Made by a program: the position numbers and the translations under genes. A stretch of DNA of 64,000 bases from Metellina segmentata (lineage: Eukaryota; Arthropoda; Arachnida; Araneae; Tetragnathidae), in NCBI GenBank assembly GCA_947359465.1, contig OX375877.1:27167235-27231234 (forward strand), read 5' to 3'. The notes under the pieces were generated by a model. That model was not told where the DNA came from. It saw nothing but the letters and a program-made list of their open reading frames with translations, and searched no databases. This document shows, one piece after another, positions 1-9,872 of the stretch. The first letter of the stretch is position 1; each line of letters opens with the position of its first letter.

Positions 1-204
1 TTAATTCACTAATCCGCCTGCGCTAGTAGCTAAAATACATTCATGTAAATAAAACCTTATGTACTTAGAATACGCTGTTATAATTGTCGAGGTCATATTA
101 CTTAGCCCCATTATCTGACCTGGTACTGGTGCATGGAATAAAATTGCGAGGAGCCTGCACTTAAAATACAACTTTACGAGAGGTATTTCAATGTATGCAA
201 ACAA

Positions 205-470
205 ATAAGGCAGTATGCAAAGAGTTTATTACTGCTGTCCAGATGTTATAGCGTGATACATATCGCCGTTTTGGTGACGTTTAGCGTTTAATCTAATTGA
301 CGTTTACCATCAACTATCATATGGCAATTCGAAATTCGTTTTCTTTGGAATTTTTGTTGGTGAAGTGCTTGAATCGTATTCGAAAACATGAACACTTGAG
401 AATACAAGACAGGAAACACTACTGCCATCTATATTTAGCTTGAGAGAAAATGCCTCTCATATGGTAATTA
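205..470 (+). repeat. RepA dispersed repeat, long copy
   Basis: This stretch shares its order of motifs with copies near 650, 1131, 30744, 44250 and (inverted) 46839: a CTGCTGTCC start, CCGTTTTGG, GCGTTTAA, a CAACTATCATAT stretch, TTCTTTGGAAT, then AACACTACTGCCATCTA and GAGAAAATGCCTCTCAT. It has no coding capacity. It gives one of the two uninterrupted versions of the site used by the MITE at 44392-44648. The family identity is unknown to me; it could be a degraded satellite or a non-autonomous element. Confidence 0.6.
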
Positions 471-649
471 GAATTTACCCTAGAATGCTAATAATACACG
501 TTATCGACAGGATGGATTTGGTAAAACAATCTTTCATTAAAAATTCTACCACTGAATTACAAAAGCTTATTTATTTTTTAGCGGATGTTAAAAATTGCAT
601 CTTTAAATTGTGTGGCTGTATAAGAGGCATTTTTAGTGCAAAAAAACCC

Positions 650-860
650 AACCAATTTGACGGTCTGTGAATGTTATTTCTACTGTCCAAATGCTCTCGT
701 TTGTCACATATTGGGGTTACCTTAAAATGGAGTTTATCCGAGTTTGGGCTCTCATAGGAAAGAAAAGACGATCTATACATATTGTTGCGAACGCTCTTAA
801 GCATATACAGATAGTACTGATGTTGTTTAACACGTTCGCTGCTGATATCGCGTGATCGTT
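650..860 (+). repeat. RepA core unit, single copy
   Basis: The copy contains AAATGCTCTCGTTTG, ATTGGGGTTACCTTAAAATG, the CTCTCATAGGAAAGAAAAGACG segment and GTTGCGAACGCTC. The same blocks recur in the same order in the tandem pair at 1131-1390. It is non-coding. The stretch 470-650 before it shows nothing I can assign. Confidence 0.6.
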
Positions 861-1130
861 CTTTGCTTCAATTGGCACTATATATTAAGTGTTGGCGTGG
901 TATTGGTGTAGTATTGGCGTGGAGTAATGGTTAGAAGCTAGTTGTAAAGGTATGTGATTTCGAATTTATAGCTTTATTAGTTAGAAAAAAACCATTTCTA
1001 TTGCGAGGCAATAACTAAAAGTACCACCAATACCACGTCAATCTATTCTGGTATTGGCACACTTACTAATCATATTTGTTATAAAAAGTAAGTCAGCTTA
1101 TGGGGAAAAGTGACAAGCAGCGAACGTGTT

Positions 1131-1390
1131 AAATACTCTCGTTTGTTATACATTGGGGTTACCTTAAAATGCAGTGTATCACCGTTTTGGCTCTCATAGG
1201 AAAGAAAGGACGCTCTCTATATAGTGTTACGAACGCTGTAAGCATATTGTACTTATATAGTTTAAATACTATCGTTTGTTATATATATTGGGTTACCTTA
1301 AAATACAGTTGATCACCGTTTTGGCTCTCGTAGGAAAGAAAAGACGCCCCATACATATTGTTGCGAACGTTCTAAATGATTACATTTCAG
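1131..1390 (+). repeat. RepA core, two tandem units (133-bp period)
   Basis: Two adjacent units begin with AAATACTCTCGTTTGTTATA at 1131 and AAATACTATCGTTTGTTATA at 1264. Each continues with the GGTTACCTTAAAAT block, CACCGTTTTGGCTCTC and a GTT(A/G)CGAACG(C/T)T block. A second tandem pair, inverted and with a 127-bp period, lies at 46839-47100, so the tandem state is a property of the family. Confidence 0.65.
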
Positions 1391-1949
1391 CTATTACCAC
1401 ATTGAAAGTAAAACGGGTTGAAACTCCCACGATATTTCACCGCAGAATTTTGCTTATTAGTCATTTCCCTCACCTCAAATGAGGACAATTATCTCCTTTC
1501 TCTTCAAAAAACCGAAAGCCCGAACACTTGCTAAAACAAAGCCTCTTGCGCCTGCGGTTTAACCTTTCAACACGTGAATTGCAGCACGTCTCGATAATTG
1601 AAGGCAACGCGATAGAAGAATGGAAGTTCGGGCGGTGAAAGGAAATGGAAAGAAAAGGCAGGTTTTGATACGAAAACTCGAAATGCAATCCACTCGAAAG
1701 CATTAGTGACCCTTGATTAAGCATGGAATTAAGGACATACTTTATAAGTCAGTAACACCACCTCTGATTGCAAAACTATTGCCAGTGTAACACGGGAAGA
1801 AACGGTGGGTATCGTAAACAAGCTGTCAGTGAGGAATGTTGAATAAATGAAGGTATGCATAATAAATAGAATGGATGAATGTTTAACATTTTGCTGTCAA
1901 AACATGGGAAAGAGAGTGAATGGGGTGATTATGTTCTTCAATTCTACGA
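1391..1949. other. Unassigned interval
   Basis: The interval has mixed composition with no convincing open frame, terminal repeat or RNA structure. A purine-rich block (about 1600-1665) stands out slightly. I see no supported feature. Confidence 0.4.
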
Positions 1950-2112
1950 AGTGGCAGTTGAAGAACAGATCTTGATGGATGATATTTATCGTCATTAGAA
2001 AATTGACCGCATCTTGAAGGATCTCGTCATTAAAAAACTGACCAGATCTGGATCTAATCGTCGTGAAAAAATCGTTAATATTATAAATAGATATCTCGGC
2101 AGTATCCAACTT
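1950..2112. mobile_element. TTAA-family MITE remnant (piggyBac-like), no ends
   Basis: Internal subrepeats of the MITE family complete at 17229-17544 are present: CAGATCTTGATGG, CGTCATTAGAAAA, CTGACCAGATCTGG and GACGAGATATCCTG. The terminal CCCTCC sequence and TTAA flanks are not visible, so this is an eroded internal piece. It carries no coding sequence. Confidence 0.6.
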
Positions 2113-2134
2113 GGTTAGATATGAATGGACGAGA

Positions 2135-2245
2135 TATCCTGTGTGCCAAATTTCATTAGTGTAAGTGCCATAGATTCGTCAGAACACTTGCACACCGTAC
2201 ACGGACAAACACTTCTGGTAAACGTCATATAGGAAAAATGGCAGA
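2135..2245 (+). repeat. Dispersed repeat, probable retrotransposon 3' end
   Basis: CCTGTGTGCCAAATTTCATT followed by GTAAGTGCCATAGATTCGTC matches 21040-21150 closely. The wording (a TGCCAAATTTCAT block, then a run of ACA-rich sequence) resembles non-LTR 3' ends in arthropod genomes. That family reading is inference; the two-copy similarity is seen directly. Confidence 0.5.
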
Positions 2246-2601
2246 TTGCAGAATAGATGCATTCATGTGAACCCCTCGCAAGGTTAATATGAGTAATACT
2301 TCATGTACTTGTTTTAGAATTATTTTGTACCACACATTTATTGAATAGTCGTAGCTAGTTTTAACAATCCACTTTTCCCTTAATATTTTTTTTGCTGAAA
2401 TAATCAAACTATGTGTTAAACATTTTTAAGAAGAAAATATTTTTAAGTTTATTAAAATGTTATTTTTTGAAATGCTCATGAAAACTCTAGTTAAATAGAG
2501 TACTAAGATTACTTGTTTAAAATTTAAAATGGTTGCGATTGAGAGGTTTTTTAAAGTTGTATTATGAGTAGGGCAACTATTTTGTTGCAGCAAAAATTGG
2601 A

Positions 2602-3375
2602 AAAGTTGCATTTATCATTCCCTAAAGTTGCATTTATGGAAATAAAGTTGCATTTATTTTTGATACGCTGAAACCTAAAATAAATTATTCGTAAAAAATG
2701 AAAATATTCAAAATATATTGACAATTTTAGTCGTGCATAACAGTGTTATAATACATACTGAAATACAGAAGAACGTTGAATGGCCGATCCTTGGCCAGTA
2801 ATTTCTTTAACATCGAAAACCTGCGGCAGCCGCAGTCATACAATGTGCTGTATGGAACAGCAGAAGCGCAAAATCCTTTCGCTTAACATTCAGAGATTTT
2901 AAAACGTCATCTACAAGGCGAACAACATATTGATGATCGAGACACCTCGCAAACTCTGCAGTCGATTACGCAAGTTTCCTCTGGATTATCAAGAGTGCCA
3001 ACCAATGTGTTAAAGTACTTGCCATTTATTTCACTTTCGTCTTAGGACGAACACCTTCTTTCCATGAACTTCTTGTTTCATCCGCGATACTTTGGCGTTC
3101 ACGAGATCAAACACTTGATCGAAGGGTTGATTCAGAGGGCAAAAAATGAAATATTAATTTCATATTAATAAATTTTAAGCTAAATTATTAAAAAAGGCAG
3201 GTGGTTGCATTTTTGCAAAAAGTTGTATTTATGCAGAAAGTTGCATTTATGTTGTGGCTATAATTTACTTACAATACACTCTATGTAGGAGGAATTTCGG
3301 TTTTAATACTTTACTAGCAGCACAGAACGTGTGAAAAAAAATTGCATTTGTTGCAAAAAGTTGTCCTAATTGTGT
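2602..3375 (-). mobile_element. Decayed hAT-type DNA transposon with subterminal motif repeats
   Basis: A hAT transposase relic (2775-3135) is bracketed by repeated AAAGTTGCATTTATG-like words: three on the left (2602, 2623, 2645) and several on the right (3203, 3220, 3238, 3341, 3357). Clustered subterminal motifs on both sides are typical of hAT transposase binding regions. I could not find clean terminal inverted repeats or an 8-bp duplication, so the outer limits are approximate. Confidence 0.55.
2775..3135 (-). pseudogene. hAT transposase fragment (broken)
   Basis: The minus strand encodes pieces of the RNase H-like catalytic core of a hAT transposase. A piece reading NGKYFNTLVGTLDNPEETC lies at about 2960-3028, and one reading LVDDVLKSLNVKRKDFALLL at about 2860-2925. 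In intact relatives the second is followed by an SDAA-type motif whose aspartate is catalytic and then YMT(A/C)AG. Here the same place reads FHTAHCMTAAA, so the aspartate is lost. Stop codons and frame changes separate the pieces, and only a small part of a usual 600-700 residue protein remains. It cannot make transposase. Identification rests on remembered family pattern, not on a search. Confidence 0.6.
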
Positions 3376-3380
3376 GGCAA

Positions 3381-4560
3381 AAATGTAATGCACTTTTGCT
3401 CCAGTGTAAAACAAGTTAAGTGCTCATCCGTCATAGGTTGTCCAAAGTCTCATAAATTACAAATCGTGGAATCCACAATTCTAATTTTAAATCAGGCTAG
3501 GTTGCAGTCTGAAGCAAGAACTGCTGCCTTCGATGTTAAATTTAAGATAAACTCATTTATATATATGAGAAAATTGTTTCCACAAATTCAGAAAATTTAA
3601 AATGTATGATCGATTAAACGTTTTAGTTGCTCCAGAGTTCCATCTCAGGTGAAAAATCTTTTCATAAATGAAACAATTCCTGTCACTTTTTATTCTATGG
3701 TTGACAGTTTTTCTTTGGGAAAGAGTGTTCTCCAAGTGTGCTAGTAGCACAAACTACATCTCGAAGAAAAAAAGGCTACGTTCTGGCTCAATGCCACTGC
3801 TACCTTTTTAACCGAATAATCACCTAAAGAACTTAACGCGTTGAAAAAACTCACTCAAGAACATAAAACGGCCGTGTTTCGTGGAATATCGTGTTTTTGT
3901 GCAAAAACGGAGGGCGGTAATCGCTTTCAAATCGCTCCAGAATCTATCACGCATTACTTATCTGCATTTTTTTCCGTTTGAAGATTTCTGAGATAACTGG
4001 AGCAAGTGATACATTTTATGGAATTCATTTCTGTTTCATATGTAAAGGATCGAAGAATGAACGCGACATCGTTCTTATTTCAAAATTCATAATTTAGAAA
4101 CACAGACTTTGTCGTGATCATTTTGGTAGGAAAGATTTCGAATGAAGAGTTTTATGGTTTTGCTGAGTTAGGATTTACCGTTGCGTATAGGTCTAGAGCA
4201 ATTTAAATAATGGATATCATTTCAATAAACGAGACCCATTTGGTTTCTAATCGAGTCACAGCATTTCTGCTTTTCTGGTATCAGTAATAACAGCAATTGT
4301 GTGGCTGGGGTGAAGGCAATAAAACGAATTTTGTTTGTAAACGCATTTACAAAACCAGTTATGGAATTCTACTTTCTTCTATATCATACCACGGTTAGAA
4401 GGGGAAAATATATGCGATTCCACATCTTCGAGGTTCATATTGAACCAAATACTGTAAACATTTTTTAACGCATACTACTAGACAAATAGCTAATATGCAA
4501 TTGCACTCTATTTTTTACGTGTATCAATGGTGAGTTTAAACGAATTCATTATTAATATCT
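3381..4560. other. Unassigned AT-rich interval
   Basis: No open frame of convincing quality, no terminal repeats and no RNA genes are seen. Short stretches of balanced composition occur around 3830-3960, but the frames break quickly. Confidence 0.4.
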
Positions 4561-4588
4561 ATCTACCTATAATAAAAACAAATTTGTC

Positions 4589-4601
4589 GGTCCTTTTCAG
4601 G
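4589..4601 (+). promoter_or_regulatory. Half of a histone-type 3' stem-loop
   Basis: GGTCCTTTTCAGG matches the left arm, the loop and the first bases of the right arm of the metazoan histone mRNA 3' stem-loop, but the right arm then reads TTTA instead of ACC. It is listed because a perfect copy lies 630 bases away on the other strand at 5226-5241. Confidence 0.35.
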
Positions 4602-4824
4602 TTTATTCGCATTGTGATTGGTAGATAGCGAGTCACGTCACGGCGGGTTCAACGGGCTAATTAATTTGAGCACGCGCAGACGATAAACACAGTTATATTT
4701 TTTTAAATTAATTAATTCATAAAATTTGAGAGTACGCTCTAGAAAGTTTGCAATGTTTTCAGAAGAACCGGCCAATTCGGTGACCGTTTCCATGGCAACA
4801 GTCGAATATGAAAAAATTAAAAAG

Positions 4825-4935
4825 TACCAGGGGGCTGCCCCCTGCTCGCTAACGCTCGCCAACCCCCGGAGGATTGCTTCGCAATCCTTATTGGTTCGCT
4901 GCGCGAACCTATGCTCGCTTCGCTCGCCTCAATGA
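4825..4935 (+). repeat. GC-rich hairpin cassette, left copy
   Basis: Three perfect short hairpins with 3-base loops stand in a row. CAGGGGG-CTG-CCCCCTG occupies 4828-4844, AGGATTGC-TTC-GCAATCCT occupies 4870-4888, and GGTTCGC-TGC-GCGAACC occupies 4893-4909. Between and after them are direct repeats of GCTCGC (CTCGCTAACGCTCGCC, GCTCGCTTCGCTCGCC). The block is strikingly GC-rich against its surroundings. An inverted copy lies at 5865-5985 and a third copy at 20680-20760. I do not recognise the family. It has no coding content. Confidence 0.7.
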
Positions 4936-5225
4936 AGACATGTGTCCTAGCAGAAGGGATTGTTTACAAAATATGTTACCAAAAAAATGTTTTTCAAATC
5001 TAAATTTGCTGTATTACAGAAAAAATATATACAGTATCTCTAAAATCAGAATTAAAATGAAAACTTTGTGCAAATTTTGACTCGAAATGTGAGCGTTGCT
5101 TTGGAAATTGAATACCCAGCATGTTGTTTGTGTGTACATTTTCCCAGAACTCAAGCCACCCACACTTTTCATCACGTTTACTGTCGAATGTTGTAGTGCA
5201 AGCGTCTTGTTGAACTATAATTGTT

Positions 5226-5241
5226 GGTCCTGAAAAGGACC
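5226..5241 (-). promoter_or_regulatory. Perfect histone-type mRNA 3' stem-loop
   Basis: On the minus strand the 16 bases read GGTCCTTTTCAGGACC: six-base-pair stem, four-base TTTC loop and the GG...CC ends of the consensus for replication-dependent histone mRNA 3' ends, bound by SLBP. No histone reading frame is found upstream on that strand (higher coordinates). A degenerate second version (GGATCTTTTCAGGGCC, minus strand) lies at 5253-5268. It may be a relic of a histone locus or a captured 3' end; function here is unproven. Confidence 0.5.
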
Positions 5242-5864
5242 GTTTTTTAAATGGCCCTGAAAAGATCCTCCGCTTTCTTTGATTTCTATTATAAACTAAC
5301 TGCAACAGCTCATTAAAATTTCCTTTTTTTTTTCAATAAAATTTCATCCGATAACGCTATAAATTCAATCGATGCGGGAGACTTCGCGATAAACAAACAA
5401 TCGTACAGTGTTGCCAAAACGTGTTTACTAATAACGTCTTTTTTGCGTTTCACGTAAGAGAATTATATATATAGATTATTACAACAAACAACACGGATCA
5501 GCTAAAACATTTAAAATTATGATGAGATTTTCTCTGAAATTTAACAATATGTTATGCTAAAGTATTTTCTTTTTTTTTGTGTGGAAATGAGATGTTTTGT
5601 TCTTGACATTTAAAAAAAACAGTTTGTTTTTATTTACACTATATTTCCGTGTATGAGCCGATAATTTTTGGAACGTTTTCTAAAGCTAAAGTACTGGGGC
5701 CAGCTTATATACGGATCCGCTAATCTCGCAAAAAAAGTAGGCAATTTTCCATTACTCGAGCGCATGCGATAAATATCGCAAATGGGAAGAGAACCTTCAA
5801 TTCACGTCAAACTAGAGGTCCGGGATCAATCTAGCAGCGATCCAAATGGGGATGAATTGTGAAG
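5242..5864. other. Unassigned interval between hairpin cassettes
   Basis: AT-rich sequence between the inverted hairpin cassettes. It has no open frame I can defend and no further terminal repeats. Its interest comes only from its position. Confidence 0.4.
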
Positions 5865-5985
5865 CAATAACCTCCCCCTCATTGTTGAAAAGCAAAGTTC
5901 GCGAAACGAGCTAAATATGATTGCGTAGCAATCATCGGGGGTTGATGAGCGACAGCGAGCAGGGTGCGAAGAGCCCTTAGCAGTT
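5865..5985 (-). repeat. GC-rich hairpin cassette, right (inverted) copy
   Basis: Reading the minus strand gives the same order as the left copy: an ACCCTGCTCGCTGTCGCTCA block, CAACCCCCG, then the hairpin ATGATTGC-TAC-GCAATCAT (5917-5935), then an AGCTCGTTTCGCGAAC hairpin-like stretch. The middle stem differs from the left copy at its second pair (G:C there, T:A here) yet stays perfectly paired. The first hairpin is degraded to AGGGCTCTTCGCACCCT. Confidence 0.65.
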
Positions 5986-6198
5986 TAAAAAAAAATTCCA
6001 ATGCTATTTCATTGTGGTTTCATGCCTCAAATGAGGACGCAAGGGATGAACTGTTTACTTGTTTGCAATGTGATGTATTGTAGGGGCATAATATTATAAA
6101 TTAATAGTCACCGACTTTGGTCTGTGCAACATCCGTGACGAAATTCGAAGCGCTCTAACGTTGTAATTTATATATAACTCCTTCAAGCATTTACAGGA

Positions 6199-6270
6199 CT
6201 GATCCCGGACCGTCGTCAATAGCCCGTTGTGTTGCTCTAGTACGACGTTAACTTTAAAATTACCAATTAC
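6199..6270 (+). repeat. SINE2 3' fragment
   Basis: ACTGATCCCGGACCGTCGTC, AATAGCCCGTTGTGTTGCTC and TAGTACGACGTTAA, then a TTACCAATTACC tail, match the 3' end of the full SINE2 at 16185-16507. The tRNA-like head is missing (5' truncation, usual for retroposons). Confidence 0.75.
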
Positions 6271-6420
6271 CAATCAAGCATTTACAGCAGGTGGCAAACC
6301 CTATTTTAATCATAGACACGTTTCATATTCAGTGGACGCATTTACTTCATAGTTGCCTCATCTCAGCCTATATTGACTGAAACTCACTTTACTCAATCAC
6401 TTCTTTTGCTAGGTAGGTAG

Positions 6421-6695
6421 TTTAATTGATAACGCACTGGAGCCACACAACGGGCGGGATCAAACCCGAAAGGAAAGATCCGAGGTCAACGCCGTGCAAT
6501 TTTGAACCACGGTCAGATGTCGAGGTCACACAGGAGCTGGTACCCCACTCTCCAAACTTCCACACCACACCAACGTGAGGACATATGATGCCACGACATG
6601 CACCCAGCCCTCTTATACACGACGGTCTTAGGCTGGATTCGAACTCGAAACTCTCGGGTTGGTAATCCGTTACTCTTGCAACCAACCTAAGGGTT
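6421..6695 (-). mobile_element. SINE2, near full-length, tRNA-derived
   Basis: The minus strand starts with a tRNA-like head: TTGGTTGCAAGAG resembles an A box, and GTTCGAATCC (6635-6644) is a perfect B box of the internal pol III promoter. The body follows in the order seen in other copies: a GTGGTGTGGAAGTTTGGAGA segment, ACCGTGGTTCAAAATTG, GATCTTTCC. It ends in a tail containing CTACCTACCTA. The central P/R-like arms do not fold as a functional tRNA. It would need LINE proteins in trans to move. Confidence 0.75.
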
Positions 6696-6896
6696 CGTGC
6701 ATTTTTTGGAGATATCATATTCATGTTATGGTGACATATCGTGTGTTAAGACTTACGGCTAGCGGAATAGCAAGTAAAGGTTATAAGAGAAACGGGGATT
6801 CTGTTTTCACTCTCAAATTAAAAACAAATTCACATAAATCAAGATCTAATCGACTTTTTTAAAGTCGTGAATGTAAAATTGGTGGCTTATGAATCA

Positions 6897-7102
6897 TTTT
6901 TTTACAATGGCGGTACTTATGAACTGAATCATTGGCCATTATGCCGGAAGTGATGGTCACTTGTGAAGGAGCACCCAGTGGTAGGACCACCATTGCTCCT
7001 AAAAAATAACAGCATAATTTTGCCTCCATGCCCTGACCCATGATTTGAACCATGCGCCTTCCGATCCAGAGACCAACACCTCAACCACTAGACCGGTTGG
7101 TC
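6897..7102 (-). mobile_element. SINE3, tRNA-derived, 206 bp, with target duplication
   Basis: Minus strand: TAGTGGTTGAGG (7079-7090) fits an A box and GGTTCAAATCA (7041-7051) a B box, followed by a body unlike SINE1 or SINE2 and a short A tail. It is flanked by 13-base duplications, GGCTTATGAATCA at 6884-6896 and GGCTTATGAACCA at 7103-7115, with one mismatch, which fixes both ends. It has no acceptor-stem pairing, so it is not a tRNA gene. This is the only copy I saw in the window. Confidence 0.75.
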
Positions 7103-7359
7103 GGCTTATGAACCACACTAACGGTATTTGAATGTGTGTTGTATAAAGTACTGGAATACGATTGCTTGTCTAGTCGTATAATATTTGTCTGGTGATTTGT
7201 TAAAATCATTGCAATTTTTATGTATTTATTACAAATATTTTGCTGATTAATTTAATAGCTCTCTTGAAAATTGAGAAATCAATTTTGTATCGCAAAATTG
7301 CTCAGAAACTATTCGTTATACAGCTTTCTGTACCAGCAAGACGTTTCTGTAGTTATTTA

Positions 7360-7515
7360 CCCTCCAAGTGGTTTCGACAAGATATCTGGTCTATATATTA
7401 AGGCTTGAACAATTTTGCTAATGACGAGATATTTCATGAGGATATTGTCTTTATTTTCTGATGATTCTATCAAGATCTGGTCAGTTTTCTTCTGATGATC
7501 GTGATCATGTTTCCT
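7360..7515 (+). mobile_element. TTAA-family MITE, left end plus subrepeats
   Basis: It begins CCCTCCAAGTGGTTTCGACA, the family terminus, after TTTA (a one-base decayed TTAA). Subrepeats follow: GACGAGATATTTCATG and AAGATCTGGTCAGTTTTCTT. The right terminus is not recognisable, so it is truncated or eroded. Confidence 0.65.
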
Positions 7516-7863
7516 TCTACTTGCGTTTGGAGCAGCTTGTCTGTTTTTGGACATTGCACCATAAAACCCCCCAAATCCCCATGTGTCCTTCCAATGACGA
7601 AATATACTGTCGAGACAATCACAAGTAGGGTTGATAAAGATTCAATAAGAAACAGCTCTTGTTCAGTAAATGAGACAAATTAACCATGCATCGGTCGCGC
7701 CCTCCACACCAACGTGAGTATTTCTTAGATACACTATTTTAAAATGTAAAATTAAATATAAAGGGTGTATTTATTAAAGTTATGCTTTCAATAATATCAA
7801 TACAATTTATTTAAAAGAAATGCTATTCAAATTTTTATATTATTTCTTCATTTATGTAATATA

Positions 7864-8572
7864 CAGGGTAGAATAATAAAATAATATCCCAGTTTCAATG
7901 GTATGTTATAAAATTTTAATTTGGACTATTTACAACAAATCATACATCAAATTGAAGGTAAACTCACCTAGTTTTTCTTACAAATGTTCAATATGTGCAT
8001 CTTAAGTTATACGGCACACATTCAACCTAAAGTCCAATTCTGACCGTAACAGGGGTGGCTTATCTGGATATGTTGAAAGAATGGCTCTTTCCCCAATTCG
8101 TAGAGGGTGAACCTGTAAACTTTATTAGGCAACAGGATGGTGCCCCTCCCCATTGGAATCTCTTTGTACGAGAGTGGTTGAATGTCGAAGTCCCTGACCG
8201 TTGGATGGGTCTTAATGGTCGAGCCGACAGAGCTCTTTTTCGCTGACCTCCACGTTCACCTGACATAACGCCATGCAATTTGAATTTATAAAAGATCGTG
8301 TCTACGTTCCGCCGCTATGTAATGATTTGCCAGAGCTGAGACACAGAATTAAAGAGGCTATTGCTCTGGACTTGTTAACTAAAGTGTGGGAACAATTGGA
8401 CTTTAGGTTGGATGCGTCCCGTATAACTTAAGATGCACATATTGAACATTTGTAAAAAAAACTAGGTGAGTTTATCTTCAATTTGATGTATGATTTGATG
8501 TAAATAGTCAAAATTAAACTGTTATAATACACCATTGAAATTAGGACATTCTTTTATGGACACCGTATAATA
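7864..8572 (+). mobile_element. Mariner-like element with ~175-bp inverted repeats
   Basis: The left 7864-8045 and the reverse complement of 8390-8572 match over about 175 bases, including TCAAATTGAAGNTAAACTCACCTAG and CATCTTAAGTTATACGG. The outer ends (CAGGGTAGAA... and ACGGTGTCC...) fit the ACAGGGTGTCC-type termini of mariner-like elements at TA sites. The left arm contains an inverted copy of the last transposase codons, so the symmetric form arose by inverted duplication of the 3' end, with the 5' part of the gene lost. Confidence 0.75.
8046..8431 (+). pseudogene. IS630/Tc1-mariner transposase, C-terminal half, broken
   Basis: The frame from 8055 includes FIRQQDGAPPHW (second catalytic aspartate at 8136-8138) and VPDRWMGLNG, as in the mariner-like transposases of arthropods that carry a DUF4817-type N-terminal helix-turn-helix. 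A TGA replaces the tryptophan codon before PPRSPDITPC. The third acidic residue after that motif is replaced by asparagine. After a frameshift the C-terminus resumes (KDRVYVPPLCNDLPELRHRI and on to a TAA at 8429-8431). The DNA-binding domain is absent. It is inactive. Family naming is from memory of motif wording. Confidence 0.8.
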
Positions 8573-9560
8573 GAAATAGTGTAAATATAAGGCATTAAAC
8601 AATTTAAAATGCCAAAAGAATTGTATAAATGAGGTGAAAATTAAAGGAATGAAAATGTCGATATAGAGTAAAAGAATTATTTACATTCAAGTAACATAAT
8701 AAAGTAATAAATAACGTAATAAAGATTTCTTGTAACTAGAAAAAATCAGATATAATAAAGACTTACCTTAACGGTCGGGCGTATCTGTTAAATACAAATG
8801 ACGGATCTGCAGGAGATCCATTAACACCTCAAAATTCGAATTATGACTGAAAGTAAATCTAAGGGAGCGGGAGGAGTAGCCAAGAGCTATAGTATTCGAA
8901 GCGCTATTTGGTCTAAAAATATATAACTAAAACCAACTCAAGTATATCTGCCACATACGCGGGACAGCTGGAAAGTTAAATTTGATCCTATTTCATAAAC
9001 TAGTCAAAAATGATATTAGATGGTTATTATTCATTTTTATATTATTTCATTGGGACATTAGTAAACGAATATTACCAATGAAAGCCAAATTAAATAATTT
9101 ATATTTGTAAAAAAAACATTCACACTTTGACGATCAAACCTTAAACTACTATTACCAAGTTAAAGCACCGAGCAAATAGGCTAAAATGACAGTTTTTCAC
9201 TTTTTAATCTGGAATCTAGTTTCGGTTGAAGAATGGGTTAAACTGTAAGGAGTGACATAACAACATTAGCAGCGTTAACATGGGAAACTGTACGGATTAT
9301 TTCAGATGATTTAGCATGGGATACCATGGCAGTCAAGCGCGAAGTATTTGCATTTGTGCTTAGGTTTTTTTAAACTATTTATATTAATTCATTACAATCT
9401 CGTGTTTTATAACCGTTCTGTTATGTCAATAATGCTATGGATAAAGATTTATGTAGGAGCGATTAAGAATGTAAAAACATTTTTCAGCATTCGTTTTGAA
9501 ATGCTGTAACGGGATTTCTTTTTCTACATGATCCATTACTTAACCACTGTTTTCTAAAAG
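8573..9560. other. Unassigned interval
   Basis: No gene or element was recognised. The part around 8760-8960 has more balanced composition than its surroundings but no open frame. Confidence 0.4.
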
Positions 9561-9565
9561 ATATT

Positions 9566-9650
9566 CGATTGATACCGGACATTCGTCAGTAGCCTGTTGT
9601 GTTGCGCCTGTACGACGGTAATTAAAATAGCTACCTACCTTATAGATTTT
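9566..9650 (+). repeat. SINE2 3' fragment, diverged
   Basis: GATTGATACCGGACATTCGT, CAGTAGCCTGTTGTGTTGCG and CCTGTACGACGGTAATTAAA align with the SINE2 3' end. The copy ends in a CTACCTACCT tail of the kind seen at 6421 and 59100. Confidence 0.6.
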
Positions 9651-9872
9651 CCTTAAAGGGTGATACTGCAGAATAACGTTTATTATCCGAGTAAATACGG
9701 AATGAGGCCACCTCGAATAAGCAGAAATTCGGATATAACGGACGTTGTAATGCAAAATAGACTATTTAATAAATATTCTGTACTGCATGTTATTATTCGT
9801 GTTACTGAAGGATTCATAAAACGAGGATAAGGAATAATCTATACTCGAATTTGTGTCACAGTATGTACACAC

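Noticed and set aside
4825..4935. Bacterial contamination suggested by GC-rich hairpins
   Set aside because: The block has three copies in eukaryotic-looking surroundings and continuous junctions, so it is part of this genome.
5226..5241. Active histone gene on the minus strand
   Set aside because: No histone reading frame occurs upstream of the stem-loop, so only the loop is reported.
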